Under the pieces are notes generated by a model. It made no database searches and had not been told where the DNA came from. It worked only from the letters and a program-made list of their open reading frames with translations. From an uncultured bacterium (lineage in GTDB: Bacteria > Bacillota > Clostridia > Oscillospirales > Oscillospiraceae), in assembly GCA_947383145.1 (NCBI GenBank), contig CANDCH010000004.1, forward strand, positions 91,705 through 155,704: a DNA stretch of 64,000 bases, written 5' to 3'. The position numbers and the translations under genes are program-made. Below, one piece after another: positions 35,398-43,286 of this stretch. The stretch's first letter is position 1, and each line of letters starts with the position of its first letter.

Positions 35398-37768
35398 ACT
35401 CAATGCTGCTCACGAACCGCACCTCCACCACCGTGCCGGGGGATACCATGGTCCCCGGGTCCAGCGTTTGAGCGGCCATCACCACGTTGGGGTCGGTGTA
35501 GTCCACCACGCCCGACGCCTTCATAAACAGGCCCTGGTCCTCCAGCCTGCCCTTGGCCGCCGCGGGACTCAGTCCGGCCAGGTCGGGCACCTCCACCTGC
35601 TCCGGCGGGGCCTCCTCCCCCAGGTAGAGCACCACCTCGGACCCGCCGGGGATGTACGCCCCCGCCGCCGGAACCTGATGGGTCACAATGTTGCCCGTGC
35701 CCACCGTGCGGCACTCAAAGCCCTGGTTTTGCAGCTGGCCCTTGGCCACCGTCAGCTCCATACTCACCACCCGGGGCATCATGGTGTCCACGCCGGACAG
35801 CTCGTCGGCGCTGTACTGCCGCTCCACGCCCATGTAGTCCAGAATGCCCGCGATGAGCTTGCCCGCCATGGGGGCGGCGATGTTGCCGCCGCTGATGTAG
35901 GTGCCGGAGGCGATATTATTGGATTGCGGCGCAGACCGCTTGGGGGAGTCGTACACCAGAAGCACCAGCACCTGGGGATCGTCCACCGGGGCGAAGCCCA
36001 TGAAGGAGCACATCACGTCCCCGGTGTCCTCGTCCCGCTTCTCCGAGGTGCCCGTCTTGCCGCCGATGCGGTAGCCGATCTGAGAGGCGTTGTGGCCGGA
36101 GCCCTTGGGCGTGCCCACCACCTGCTCCAGAATGTCCCGCACCTTGTCGGAGGTGGACTCGCTGATGACCTGCCGGACCTCCTGGGTCTCGTGGTAGAAG
36201 GCGGTGTTGCCCTCCTGGTCGGTGACCGACTGCACCAGATAGGGCTGGAGCAGGTGCCCGCCGTTGATGACGGCGGCAAAGGCGGTGATCATCTGGATGG
36301 GGGTGACCTTGAAGGTCTGGCCGAAGGAGCCGGTGGCCAGGGAGGACGCGCCGTAAATGCCCTTAAAGGTATCCTCGTCCCAGAGGTAGCTGTTCTCCTC
36401 TCCGTTCAGGTCGATGCCGGTGGTCTCAGTCAGCCCGTAGTCCTCCAGATAGGACCAGAAGGTCTCCGCGCCGATCTTCTCGCCGATGTCCATCAGGGCC
36501 ACGTTGCAGGAATTCATCACCGCCTGGGTGAGGGTCTGGTCGCCGTGCCCCGTCTTTTTGTGGCAGCCGATGGGCCAGCCGCCCACCGTCTTGGAGCCGC
36601 CGCAGTAGTAGTGGTCCTCCAGAGAGATGATCCCCTCCTCCAGGCCCATGGACACGGTGATGGGCTTGAACACCGACCCCGGCTCGTACAGGTCGGACAC
36701 CGTTCGGTTGCGCCACTGCTTGTTCCGGGCGGCGGAGACGGCCGCGCCGTACTCCTCGCTGTCCTTCCCCTTCTCCTCCGCCACGGCCTCCAGCTCCCGC
36801 TTCAGCTCCTCATTGATGATCTGGTCGTAGTGGTTGGGGTCGAAATCCGGGGTGCTGGCCATGGCCAGCACCGCCCCGGTCTTGGGGTCGATGGCCAGAC
36901 CAAACGCGCCCTTCTGAATGTCGTAGGTGGCAATGCCCTCCGCCAGAGTCTGCTCCAGCATGGCCTGGATGCGCTCGTCCAGGGTGAGGCGGACGTCGTA
37001 GCCGTCCTGGGCGTCGAAATACATATCATAGCCGGAGGGCATCTCCATGCCCCAGCCGTTTTTGGAGGTGACCACCCGGCCCAGCTCGCCGGACAGCATA
37101 TCCTCGTACAGCGCCTCAATGCCCTGGGCCCCCACCTTGTTATCGCCGCTGGTTTTATTCTGGGACATGTAGCCCAGTATGTGGGAGCCGATGGAGGAGA
37201 AGGGATAGTACCGCTTGCTGCTGGGGGTGAGCTGCAGGGCAGCGGCCAGCTTTTTCTCGCTGATAAAGGCCCTGGCCTTCTCCGCGTCCTCCTCCTCCAG
37301 CTCGAAGTACAGCACCTCGTAGCCGGAGTCAATCCGCTCCACCCGCTTCCACAGCCGCTCCTCGTCGTAGCCGAACAGGTCCACGATGCCGTCCACCACG
37401 GTTTTGCGCAGGTCGTACAGGGCCTGCTCGTAGGCGGTGGTGCTTTCGTACTTCTTCTTGTCCACCGAGCCGTACAGCCCCATGGGGGACAGAATCAGCT
37501 TATACACCGTGGCGGACATGGCCATGGCCCGGCCCTCCCGGTCGTAGATGGTGCCCCGGTTGGCGGCCACGGACACGCTCTTGGTCTGCTGGGTGGCGGC
37601 CCGCTTCTCCCAGTCCTCCTGCTCCACGATCTGGAGCTGGTAGAGCTGTGCCGCCAGGGGCAGGAACATCCCCACCCCCAGCACCGCCATCAGGAAGATG
37701 GTGCGGCGGAACAGGCTTCTGTTATTTTTCCCCTCCGAGCGGCGGGGCTTGCGGTTGGGGTCCTGCAT
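35384..37768 (-). CDS. spoVD: Class B penicillin-binding protein with PASTA domains
   Basis: This 794-residue transpeptidase cross-links septal or spore wall. It has one N-terminal helix (about 23-46), a dimerisation domain and a transpeptidase domain with active Ser365 in PGSVFKPI, SCN at 420-422 and KTG at 571-573. Two PASTA domains end the protein (about 660-715 and 725-790). PASTA tails are typical of SpoVD and clostridial FtsI, so either name could apply; no second copy is seen here. The ATG at 37768 follows AAGGAG. Confidence 0.92.
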   Translation of the reverse strand: MQDPNRKPRRSEGKNNRSLFRRTIFLMAVLGVGMFLPLAAQLYQLQIVEQEDWEKRAATQQTKSVSVAANRGTIYDREGRAMAMSATVYKLILSPMGLYGSVDKKKYESTTAYEQALYDLRKTVVDGIVDLFGYDEERLWKRVERIDSGYEVLYFELEEEDAEKARAFISEKKLAAALQLTPSSKRYYPFSSIGSHILGYMSQNKTSGDNKVGAQGIEALYEDMLSGELGRVVTSKNGWGMEMPSGYDMYFDAQDGYDVRLTLDERIQAMLEQTLAEGIATYDIQKGAFGLAIDPKTGAVLAMASTPDFDPNHYDQIINEELKRELEAVAEEKGKDSEEYGAAVSAARNKQWRNRTVSDLYEPGSVFKPITVSMGLEEGIISLEDHYYCGGSKTVGGWPIGCHKKTGHGDQTLTQAVMNSCNVALMDIGEKIGAETFWSYLEDYGLTETTGIDLNGEENSYLWDEDTFKGIYGASSLATGSFGQTFKVTPIQMITAFAAVINGGHLLQPYLVQSVTDQEGNTAFYHETQEVRQVISESTSDKVRDILEQVVGTPKGSGHNASQIGYRIGGKTGTSEKRDEDTGDVMCSFMGFAPVDDPQVLVLLVYDSPKRSAPQSNNIASGTYISGGNIAAPMAGKLIAGILDYMGVERQYSADELSGVDTMMPRVVSMELTVAKGQLQNQGFECRTVGTGNIVTHQVPAAGAYIPGGSEVVLYLGEEAPPEQVEVPDLAGLSPAAAKGRLEDQGLFMKASGVVDYTDPNVVMAAQTLDPGTMVSPGTVVEVRFVSSIEYGDQ

Positions 37769-37921
37769 GGGCAACGCTCCTTGTCAGAATTGGGCGGTCC
37801 CGGCCCGCCTGTCTCTACGGGAGAAGGGCGCGGGAACCCGGTGTGTTCCACACGCCCCTCTTTTTCTCTATCATCCGGACGGCGCGGTACTGCCTCCATG
37901 TTATGTGGCGGGACAGGCCGG

Positions 37922-38494
37922 CTATGACAGCAGGCCGGCGAAAAACAGCTCCGCCCGCTGGAGTATGCCCGACAGGCCCTCCCCCGCGCCGTCGTAATAC
38001 ACCACGCTGTCCCCGCCGGACAGGTCCAGGTAGACCGTCTGGCCCGGTCCGGGCCTGACCATGGCGCCGCTGGACAGAAGCTGCTGCTCAATGGCCTCCA
38101 GATCAAACTCCAGCTCATATCTGGCCTGGAGGGTGCGGTTCTCGTCCTGGAGGTCGGCCAGGGTGGCCCGCAGCTCCACAATATCGTTGTTGGCCACCGC
38201 CAGCCGGGCGCTGTTCACCACAAGCAGAAGCGTACAGGCCAGCACCGCGAACAGGCCCACAACCGCAAAGGGGGCCACAGCGGTCTGCGGCCGGACCTGA
38301 ATATTGGGCCGGGCCGCCGGACGGCGGCGGGGGCGGACCTGGGGGCGGCGGGCGGGCTCCGGCCTGCGGACGGCGCTGCTCCGCGCCTGCTCCCGGCGGA
38401 CGGGCTCCAGCTCCGGCTCAGGCTGATAGGCGGCGCTGCCGTTGGTGCGGTACCGTCTTGTGTCCCGTATTCTGCGCGTATTTCGTTCGGCCAT
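37922..38494 (-). CDS. ftsL: Cell division protein FtsL-like
   Basis: This 190-residue protein has a long basic Arg/Pro-rich N-terminus, one membrane helix (about residues 71-94) and a coiled coil beginning near residue 100 (IVELRATLADLQDENRTLQ). Length, topology and place between rsmH and the class B PBP fit FtsL; sequence alone is weak in this family. It is preceded by AGGAGGGCGCCCT. Confidence 0.8.
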   Translation of the reverse strand: MAERNTRRIRDTRRYRTNGSAAYQPEPELEPVRREQARSSAVRRPEPARRPQVRPRRRPAARPNIQVRPQTAVAPFAVVGLFAVLACTLLLVVNSARLAVANNDIVELRATLADLQDENRTLQARYELEFDLEAIEQQLLSSGAMVRPGPGQTVYLDLSGGDSVVYYDGAGEGLSGILQRAELFFAGLLS

Positions 38495-38549
38495 AGGGCG
38501 CCCTCCTCATTGGTACGCGGCCCTGCCGCGCTGCCGCAGGGTCAAAGCG

Positions 38550-39482
38550 TCAAAGTTTTTCCGCGATCCGCAGCCTGGCGCTCCGCGCCCGCGGATTTTC
38601 CTCCAGCTCCCTCTCGCCCGCCGTGATGGGCCGTCTGCCCACCAGTTTCACCCTGGGCTTCCCGCCGCACACGCACACCGGAAAGTCCGGCGGGCAGGTG
38701 CATCCCTTCGCCCATTCGCCATAGGCGGTCTTCACCAGCCGGTCCTCCAGGGAGTGGAAGGAGATGACCGCCAGCCGCCCGCCTGGGTTCAGCGCGTCCA
38801 GCGCGGCGCCCAGCATCCGCTCCACCTCGCCCAGCTCGTCGTTGACGGCGATGCGGATGGCCTGGAAGGACCGCTTGGCGGGGTGCTGCTTTTCCCGTCT
38901 CGCCTTGGCGGGCATGGCCGAACGGATGAGCTCCGCCAGCTGGCCGGTGGTCTCAATGGGAGCCGTCTCCCGCGCCCGCGCCACAGCGGCGGCAATGGGG
39001 CCGGAATAGCGCTCCTCGCCGTACTGCCAGAGAATGCGCTTCAGCTCCTCCCGGCTCCAGCCGTTCACCACGTCCCTGGCGGTGAGAGGGGCGGACTGGT
39101 CCATGCGCATATCCAGGGGGGCGTCCTGGAGGTAGGAGAACCCCCGGCCGGCGTCGTCCAGCTGGGGGGAGGAAACCCCCAGGTCAAACAGCATCCCGTC
39201 CACCCCGCCCACGCCCAGCGAGGTCAGGATGGCCCTCAGATCCCCGAAATTCCCCCGCACCAGGGCCACCTTGTCCATATACCCTTCCAAGCGGGCGGGA
39301 GCGGCGTCCAAAGCGGCCTTGTCCCGGTCCACGGCGATCAGCCGCCCGGTGGTGAGACGCCTGACAATCTCCAGCGAATGTCCCGCCCGTCCCAGGGTGC
39401 CGTCCAGATAGATTCCGTCGGGCTTGATGTTCAGCCCGTCCAGGCACTCCGCCAGGAGCACCGGCTTGTGTGCGTATTCCAT
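38550..39482 (-). CDS. rsmH: 16S rRNA m4C1402 methyltransferase
   Basis: RsmH (MraW) methylates C1402 of 16S rRNA using SAM. The 310-residue protein has the family start HKPVLLAECLDGLNIKPDGIYLDGTLGRAGHS, the segment MDQSAPLTARDVVN and the late motif AVISFHSLEDRLVK. It follows mraZ by six bases, the conserved opening of dcw clusters. Confidence 0.95.
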   Translation of the reverse strand: MEYAHKPVLLAECLDGLNIKPDGIYLDGTLGRAGHSLEIVRRLTTGRLIAVDRDKAALDAAPARLEGYMDKVALVRGNFGDLRAILTSLGVGGVDGMLFDLGVSSPQLDDAGRGFSYLQDAPLDMRMDQSAPLTARDVVNGWSREELKRILWQYGEERYSGPIAAAVARARETAPIETTGQLAELIRSAMPAKARREKQHPAKRSFQAIRIAVNDELGEVERMLGAALDALNPGGRLAVISFHSLEDRLVKTAYGEWAKGCTCPPDFPVCVCGGKPRVKLVGRRPITAGERELEENPRARSARLRIAEKL

Positions 39483-39488
39483 ACCGCG

Positions 39489-39905
39489 TCAAATCCCCAG
39501 GTTTTTCATCAGGCTGGCGATGGTCTCCGGGTTGAGCTGCTGGCGGGTCTTGGCCCTCCAGTTGTCCGCGCTCCAGATCTGGGCCCGGTCATTATTCCCC
39601 GTAACCACCACGTCCTTGTCAATTTTGGCGTACTCCTTCAGATAGGAGGGAATCTGAAACCGCCACTGCTTGTCCGCCTCGCACAGCTGGGCGGAGGCAA
39701 AAAACAGGTCCATGGAGGCCGCGTCGGTGGTGGACAGCTCGGACACCCGGGCCCGGAGCCGTTCCCAGGTCTCCATGGGGTAGAGGGTCAGGTTCTCCTT
39801 CACCCCAACCGCCAGATAGAACGAGGCGCCCAGCTTGTCCCGCAGCTTGGAGGGCACAATGAGACGGCCGGCGTTGTCGATGCTGTGCTCATAGGTGCCG
39901 GTCAT
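39489..39905 (-). CDS. mraZ: Transcriptional regulator MraZ
   Basis: MraZ is a ring-forming repressor of the dcw cluster. The 138-residue protein has two AbrB-like halves, starting GTYEHSIDNAGRLIVPSKLR, as in the family. It lies first in the cluster, next to a promoter and a pair of repeats that resemble MraZ boxes, which suggests self-control. Confidence 0.93.
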   Translation of the reverse strand: MTGTYEHSIDNAGRLIVPSKLRDKLGASFYLAVGVKENLTLYPMETWERLRARVSELSTTDAASMDLFFASAQLCEADKQWRFQIPSYLKEYAKIDKDVVVTGNNDRAQIWSADNWRAKTRQQLNPETIASLMKNLGI

Positions 39906-39913
39906 CCCTCTCC

Positions 39914-39958
39914 CTCCATTTCACTCCTATATCTAGCAGATTTACTCCATTTCACTCC
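39914..39958 (-). promoter_or_regulatory. Probable MraZ operator repeats
   Basis: CTCCATTTCACTCC occurs twice (39914-39927 and 39945-39958), read as GGAGTGAAATGGAG on the coding strand, 31 bases apart. Inside each, GGAG units recur at ten-base steps (TGGAG-TGAAA-TGGAG), as in the E. coli MraZ operator of TGGG units at ten-base steps. They lie between the transcription start and the mraZ ATG. Confidence 0.65.
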
Positions 39959-39970
39959 ACTACGCCTCTC

Positions 39971-39999
39971 AGTATACCGTAGCCTCCCATAAAATGCAA
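39971..39999 (-). promoter_or_regulatory. Promoter of the mraZ-led cell wall cluster
   Basis: On the minus strand TTGCAT (39994-39999) and TATACT (39971-39976) are 17 bases apart, just upstream of the MraZ-box repeats. Between here and the terminators at 40195 no further gene or clear motif was seen. Confidence 0.78.
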
Positions 40000-40194
40000 G
40001 GACTTTTTTTCGGTGAATTTGCCCATTTTCCGCCTCCAACTGGCGGAATTTAATCGAACAATCATTCGTTAGCGTTTTGCGGACACAGCCCGCCGCAAGG
40101 GGTTCAGGCACTTCCCCGCCCTGCCGGAGCGCGTCAAAGAGCCCCGCCGCAGACATGGACGGGGCAATCAGAAAGTTTTCAATTCTAAAAAGAC

Positions 40195-40224
40195 AGCCCC
40201 ATGACGCCAAAGCGTCATGGGGCT
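40195..40224 (-). terminator. Second terminator after sipL
   Basis: AGCCCCATGACGC and GCGTCATGGGGCT form a 13-pair stem with loop CAAA, followed on the minus strand by GTCTTTTT. It lies 18 bases beyond the first terminator. Confidence 0.88.
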
Positions 40225-40241
40225 CAGCCTGTCGAAAAATA

Positions 40242-40276
40242 TTCGGGCGGCGCGGAACCGGCCCGCGCCGCCCGAA
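40242..40276 (-). terminator. First terminator after sipL
   Basis: TTCGGGCGGCGCGG and CCGCGCCGCCCGAA form a 14-pair stem with a seven-base loop, followed on the minus strand by ATATTTTTCG. It lies three bases after the sipL stop. Confidence 0.92.
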
Positions 40277-40279
40277 CAT

Positions 40280-41791
40280 TCAATTCCGCCGGGCCGGGAT
40301 GAGCAGCAGCGCGCCCACCGCCGCCTCGTCCCCCGGCAGGCCGTTGGCCGCCCGGATGTCGTCCACGGTGGAGGCGCAGGATTTTGCGATGTCCCACAGG
40401 GCCTCCCCCCGCTCGACCCGGCGGATGACCACCGAGGGACGGGGGCCAGCCTCCTGCACCTGGCTGGGCTTCACGCCAGTGACGCAGGCCGCCTGCTCCT
40501 CCCGGGTGACGGTCCAGCTGAACTCCGCCTCAAACCGCACCTCCAGCCCGCCGGTGACGGGGACGGCGGAGGCCTCCCCCACCGGGCGGCAGCGGCAGGC
40601 ACAGGCGCAGCCCTCCGGCACGTCCACCCGGCAGGAGACGGGAATCTCCGCCTCCACGCCGCACAGGGCGTCGTCCTCGCTGAGATACAAAACGGCGGCG
40701 TTCACCTGGGCGGTAAACTCCATGCCCCCCTCTGTGGGGGCGCCCGCCAGAGAGGATACCACGGCGGCGCAGTCCAGCACCTGCTTGGCCGGTATGCCCG
40801 ACTCACAGAGCTTCCGGCCCAGCTCCCGCCGGGCGGACCGCTCCGCCATGGTGCACAGCCGCACCGGCGTCCGCTCCACGTCGATGGGCGCGCCCACGCA
40901 GTAGGCGTCGCTGAGCAGGGACACCGGACGCCGCTCCCACACCGCCGCCTGGACCAGCACCTCCAGCGTCACCTCCAGCTCTCCCTCCCGCAGGCGGCAG
41001 TCCGCGCTCTTCAGCACCGCCGACACCTCCGGCTCCGCCTCGTCGGGCAGCTCTCCCAGATCCAGCACCTGGGAATAGGGCAGTTCAAACCCGGACTGGC
41101 ACAGTCCCTCCCCGGAGCGGTACACCGCCGCCAGCTGCACCTCTCCCTTGAGCACCAGCTTTTTCCCGATAAATTTCGCGTCCGCGGGCCCCAGTTCCGC
41201 CCGGTACAGCAAAAGCTCCTCCATTTCGGGCCGGGAGGCGGGGGGGCGCAGCACATCGGAGAACGTAAACGTCTTTTCCGCCACGTCCGGGATGACGCAG
41301 CACTTCCGGGACGACACCAGCTTTTGCAGGCCCTGACCGTCCCCGCCCTCCAGTCCGGCGGTGAGCTCCCGGCTCTCCCGCTCATAGGCGGCCGCCCATA
41401 CCGCCAGCTCCACCCGCGCCAGAATTTTCCGGGGATTGATGGTCCGGGCGTCCGCGGACGGGGCCTGTATGTCCGCCAGCACGGGACATCCAACATGGTA
41501 TTTGGGGTCGTCCCGGGCGCACTGGAAGGGGATGGATACCTCCAGCGCCCTGGGCTGCTCCTCCCCCTCCGGTATGTACAGCACCGTCACCCTGGCCGTG
41601 CCGCTGAGCCGGAGGGTTCCCTCCCCCAGCTCCTTGTCCTTTAGAAACACTTTGCCCGACGCCGAGACGATGCGGGCAATGTCCGGGCAGGCGTCGGGTA
41701 CAATGCTCTCCAGCGTCTCCTCCTGGGAAAACATGGTGTGCGCCACGGGCCGGTATCCCTCCAGCGTGACGCGCTGCAGCTCCATATCCAT
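40280..41791 (-). CDS. sipL: SipL-like spore morphogenesis protein (DUF3794 plus LysM)
   Basis: This 503-residue protein has repeated DUF3794-type segments (for example PDIARIVSASGKVFLKDKEL and the central ADAKFIGKKLVLKGEV) and a C-terminal LysM domain (about residues 455-500, RRVERGEALWDIAKS). Clostridioides SipL has the same layout and links SpoIVA to the forming spore coat. It is preceded by a spoVM gene and a sigma-E-like promoter, which supports the role. The ATG at 41791 follows GAGAGG by seven bases. Confidence 0.85.
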   Translation of the reverse strand: MDMELQRVTLEGYRPVAHTMFSQEETLESIVPDACPDIARIVSASGKVFLKDKELGEGTLRLSGTARVTVLYIPEGEEQPRALEVSIPFQCARDDPKYHVGCPVLADIQAPSADARTINPRKILARVELAVWAAAYERESRELTAGLEGGDGQGLQKLVSSRKCCVIPDVAEKTFTFSDVLRPPASRPEMEELLLYRAELGPADAKFIGKKLVLKGEVQLAAVYRSGEGLCQSGFELPYSQVLDLGELPDEAEPEVSAVLKSADCRLREGELEVTLEVLVQAAVWERRPVSLLSDAYCVGAPIDVERTPVRLCTMAERSARRELGRKLCESGIPAKQVLDCAAVVSSLAGAPTEGGMEFTAQVNAAVLYLSEDDALCGVEAEIPVSCRVDVPEGCACACRCRPVGEASAVPVTGGLEVRFEAEFSWTVTREEQAACVTGVKPSQVQEAGPRPSVVIRRVERGEALWDIAKSCASTVDDIRAANGLPGDEAAVGALLLIPARRN

Positions 41792-41824
41792 AAGGCTTCC
41801 TCTCCTTGCACGTATTCTGTGACC

Positions 41825-41853
41825 ACTATATGAAGCCCAGCCCCAGGATATGC
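41825..41853 (-). promoter_or_regulatory. Sigma-E-like promoter of sipL
   Basis: On the minus strand GCATATC (41847-41853) and CATATAGT (41825-41832) are separated by 14 bases. The mother-cell sigma-E consensus is about GHATATT-14-CATACAHT, so both boxes match well. It lies 33 bases before the sipL ATG. Confidence 0.6.
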
Positions 41854-41858
41854 GCCCC

Positions 41859-41930
41859 TCACTCCATGCGGAAGATTCTGCGCATCAGGCCGCACAGTGC
41901 CTTTGGGAACTTCACCACCACGACTCGCAT
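41859..41930 (-). CDS. spoVM: Stage V sporulation protein M
   Basis: This 23-residue protein begins MRVVVVKFPKALCG and ends RRIFRME. Bacillus SpoVM is 26 residues, starts MKFYTIKLPKFLGG and forms an amphipathic helix that marks the curved forespore membrane and recruits SpoIVA. The key Pro9 and the flanking basic residues are kept here. A ribosome-binding site AAGGGGGGG precedes the ATG. It lies directly upstream of sipL, whose product acts on the same complex. Automated callers often miss genes this short. Confidence 0.85.
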   Translation of the reverse strand: MRVVVVKFPKALCGLMRRIFRME

Positions 41931-41967
41931 GAAAACGCCCCCCCTTCTCGCTGCCGGATGATAGTTC

Positions 41968-41975
41968 AGCATATG
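41968..41975 (-). promoter_or_regulatory. Weak candidate sigma-E -10 box for spoVM
   Basis: On the minus strand CATATGCT lies 37 bases before the spoVM ATG and resembles a sigma-E -10. The -35 region 14 bases upstream (GAACAGG) is a poor match, so this is only a possibility. Confidence 0.3.
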
Positions 41976-42182
41976 TGACGGAGGGCTGTCCTGTTCCTGC
42001 AATTTTCGGGACAAAGTGTGGGGTTCAGACCGTCTATTTGAAGGTTTGACCCGTCGAATTTTCGATTCTCCGTTTTTCTGCACAAAAAAATGATTCCTTT
42101 TTTGGCAATATCGTACAGCTCCCCACTTCCATTTTGCCCTGCATAGTAGTATACTAGTGTTCGTAAAGGAGGTGAGCGAACC

Positions 42183-42290
42183 ATGCTCAACTACGAAGCT
42201 CTGATGGAGATGGAGCAGCGCTGGGGCGCTGAGGACCGGAAAATCGTGGGCGGCGTCAAGGCCTTGATCCAGTACCTTTTCCTCTCCTGA
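42183..42290 (+). CDS. Possible 35-residue small protein
   Basis: A 35-codon ORF, starting MLNYEALMEMEQRWG and ending ALIQYLFLS, follows a near-perfect ribosome-binding site AAAGGAGGTGAGCG seven to eight bases before the ATG. TATACT at 42150-42155 may be its -10 box, with a weak -35. It is acidic at the start and hydrophobic at the end. I do not recognise it. It is divergent from spoVM-sipL. A small hairpin (GAGGC/GCCTC, 42305-42319) follows. Confidence 0.6.
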   Translation: MLNYEALMEMEQRWGAEDRKIVGGVKALIQYLFLS

Positions 42291-42355
42291 GAAAGAAATT
42301 TCAGGAGGCATGACGCCTCTCTATTGATTCAGGCCCGGCGGAACACGCCGGCATG

Positions 42356-42394
42356 AGCAGGACGCCCTTCCCGCTGCGGGAAGGGCGTCCTGCT
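42356..42394. terminator. Long perfect palindrome after rsgA
   Basis: AGCAGGACGCCCTTCCCGC and its exact complement flank a single T, so in RNA it forms a very stable hairpin directly after the rsgA stop on the minus strand. There is no T-run on that strand; on the plus strand CTATTGATTT follows. Confidence 0.7.
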
Positions 42395-43282
42395 CTATTG
42401 ATTTCTGGCTTGCTCCCACGGGAGGATTTCCTTGGCCTGCTGATACAGGCGGACGTAGCTTTTATGGCGGCTGGGGGCGATCTCCCCCGCCTCCACCGCC
42501 GCCAGCACCGCGCAGCCCCGCTCCTTCACGTGGGCGCAGCCCTGAAAGCGGCAGCGGTCCAAATAGGCGCCGAACTCCCGGAAGGCGGCGGCCAGCTCCT
42601 CCTTGGGGATGGCCTCCATCTGGTCCACGTCGAAGGCGGAGAACCCCGGCGTGTCCGCCGCCAGCCCCCCCGCCACAGGGAACAGCTCCACATGGCGGGT
42701 GGTGTGGCGGCCCCGCCCCAGCTTCTGGCTGACCTCGCCCACCCGAAGGCCGAAGCCGGGCTGGAGGGCGTTGAGGATGCTGGACTTGCCCACCCCGGAG
42801 TTGCCGGTGAAGGCGGATACCTTTCCAGCCACCGCCCCGGCCAGGGCGTCCACCCCCTCCCCCGTCTCCGCGCTGACCTGGAGGGTGGGGAAGCCCGCGG
42901 CCCGGTACAGCGCGGCCAGCCCGTCCGCCCGCTCCAGGTCGCATTTGTTGAACACGATAAGGGGCTCGCACCCCTTCCACTCCGCCATGGCCGCCATGCG
43001 GTCGATGAGGTAGGGGTCCGTCACCGGCGCTGCCCCGGAGCACACAATCACCATCTGGTCGATGTTTGCCACCGCCGGACGCCGGAATTGGTTTTTCCGG
43101 GGCAGGACGGCGTCCACCATGCCGCCGCCGTCCGGGGCGGCGGTGAACTCCACCCGGTCGCCCACCAGGGGCGTGAGCTTTTGATGGCGCAGCTTTCCCC
43201 GGCCCCGGCAGGGGACGGGCTCCCCCTGCCCCGGGTCCACGTAATAAAACCCGCTGAGGGCCTTGACGATTCGTCCCGTCAT
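42395..43282 (-). CDS. rsgA: Ribosome small-subunit GTPase RsgA
   Basis: RsgA helps late maturation of the 30S subunit. The 295-residue protein has an N-terminal OB-fold, a circularly permuted GTPase (NKCD before the P-loop GNSGVGKSS) and a C-terminal zinc site with Cys and His in CRFQGCAHVKERGC. It follows prkC by four bases, as in many Bacillota. Confidence 0.95.
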   Translation of the reverse strand: MTGRIVKALSGFYYVDPGQGEPVPCRGRGKLRHQKLTPLVGDRVEFTAAPDGGGMVDAVLPRKNQFRRPAVANIDQMVIVCSGAAPVTDPYLIDRMAAMAEWKGCEPLIVFNKCDLERADGLAALYRAAGFPTLQVSAETGEGVDALAGAVAGKVSAFTGNSGVGKSSILNALQPGFGLRVGEVSQKLGRGRHTTRHVELFPVAGGLAADTPGFSAFDVDQMEAIPKEELAAAFREFGAYLDRCRFQGCAHVKERGCAVLAAVEAGEIAPSRHKSYVRLYQQAKEILPWEQARNQ

Positions 43283-43286
43283 GGCC

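Noticed and set aside
40055-40068. LexA-box-like CGAACAATCATTCG upstream of mraZ
   Set aside because: It differs from the Bacillota LexA box (CGAAC-N4-GTTCG) at one key base and lies about 56 bases upstream of the mraZ -35 box. A single imperfect site by eye is too weak.
39902-40279. 125-codon minus-strand frame between sipL and mraZ
   Set aside because: It covers two strong terminators, a promoter and the MraZ repeats, and has no ribosome-binding site.
41931-42311. Longer minus-strand frame continuing upstream of spoVM
   Set aside because: The frame upstream of 41930 has no recognisable protein and covers the 35-codon ORF on the other strand. The ribosome-binding site and SpoVM similarity place the start at 41930.
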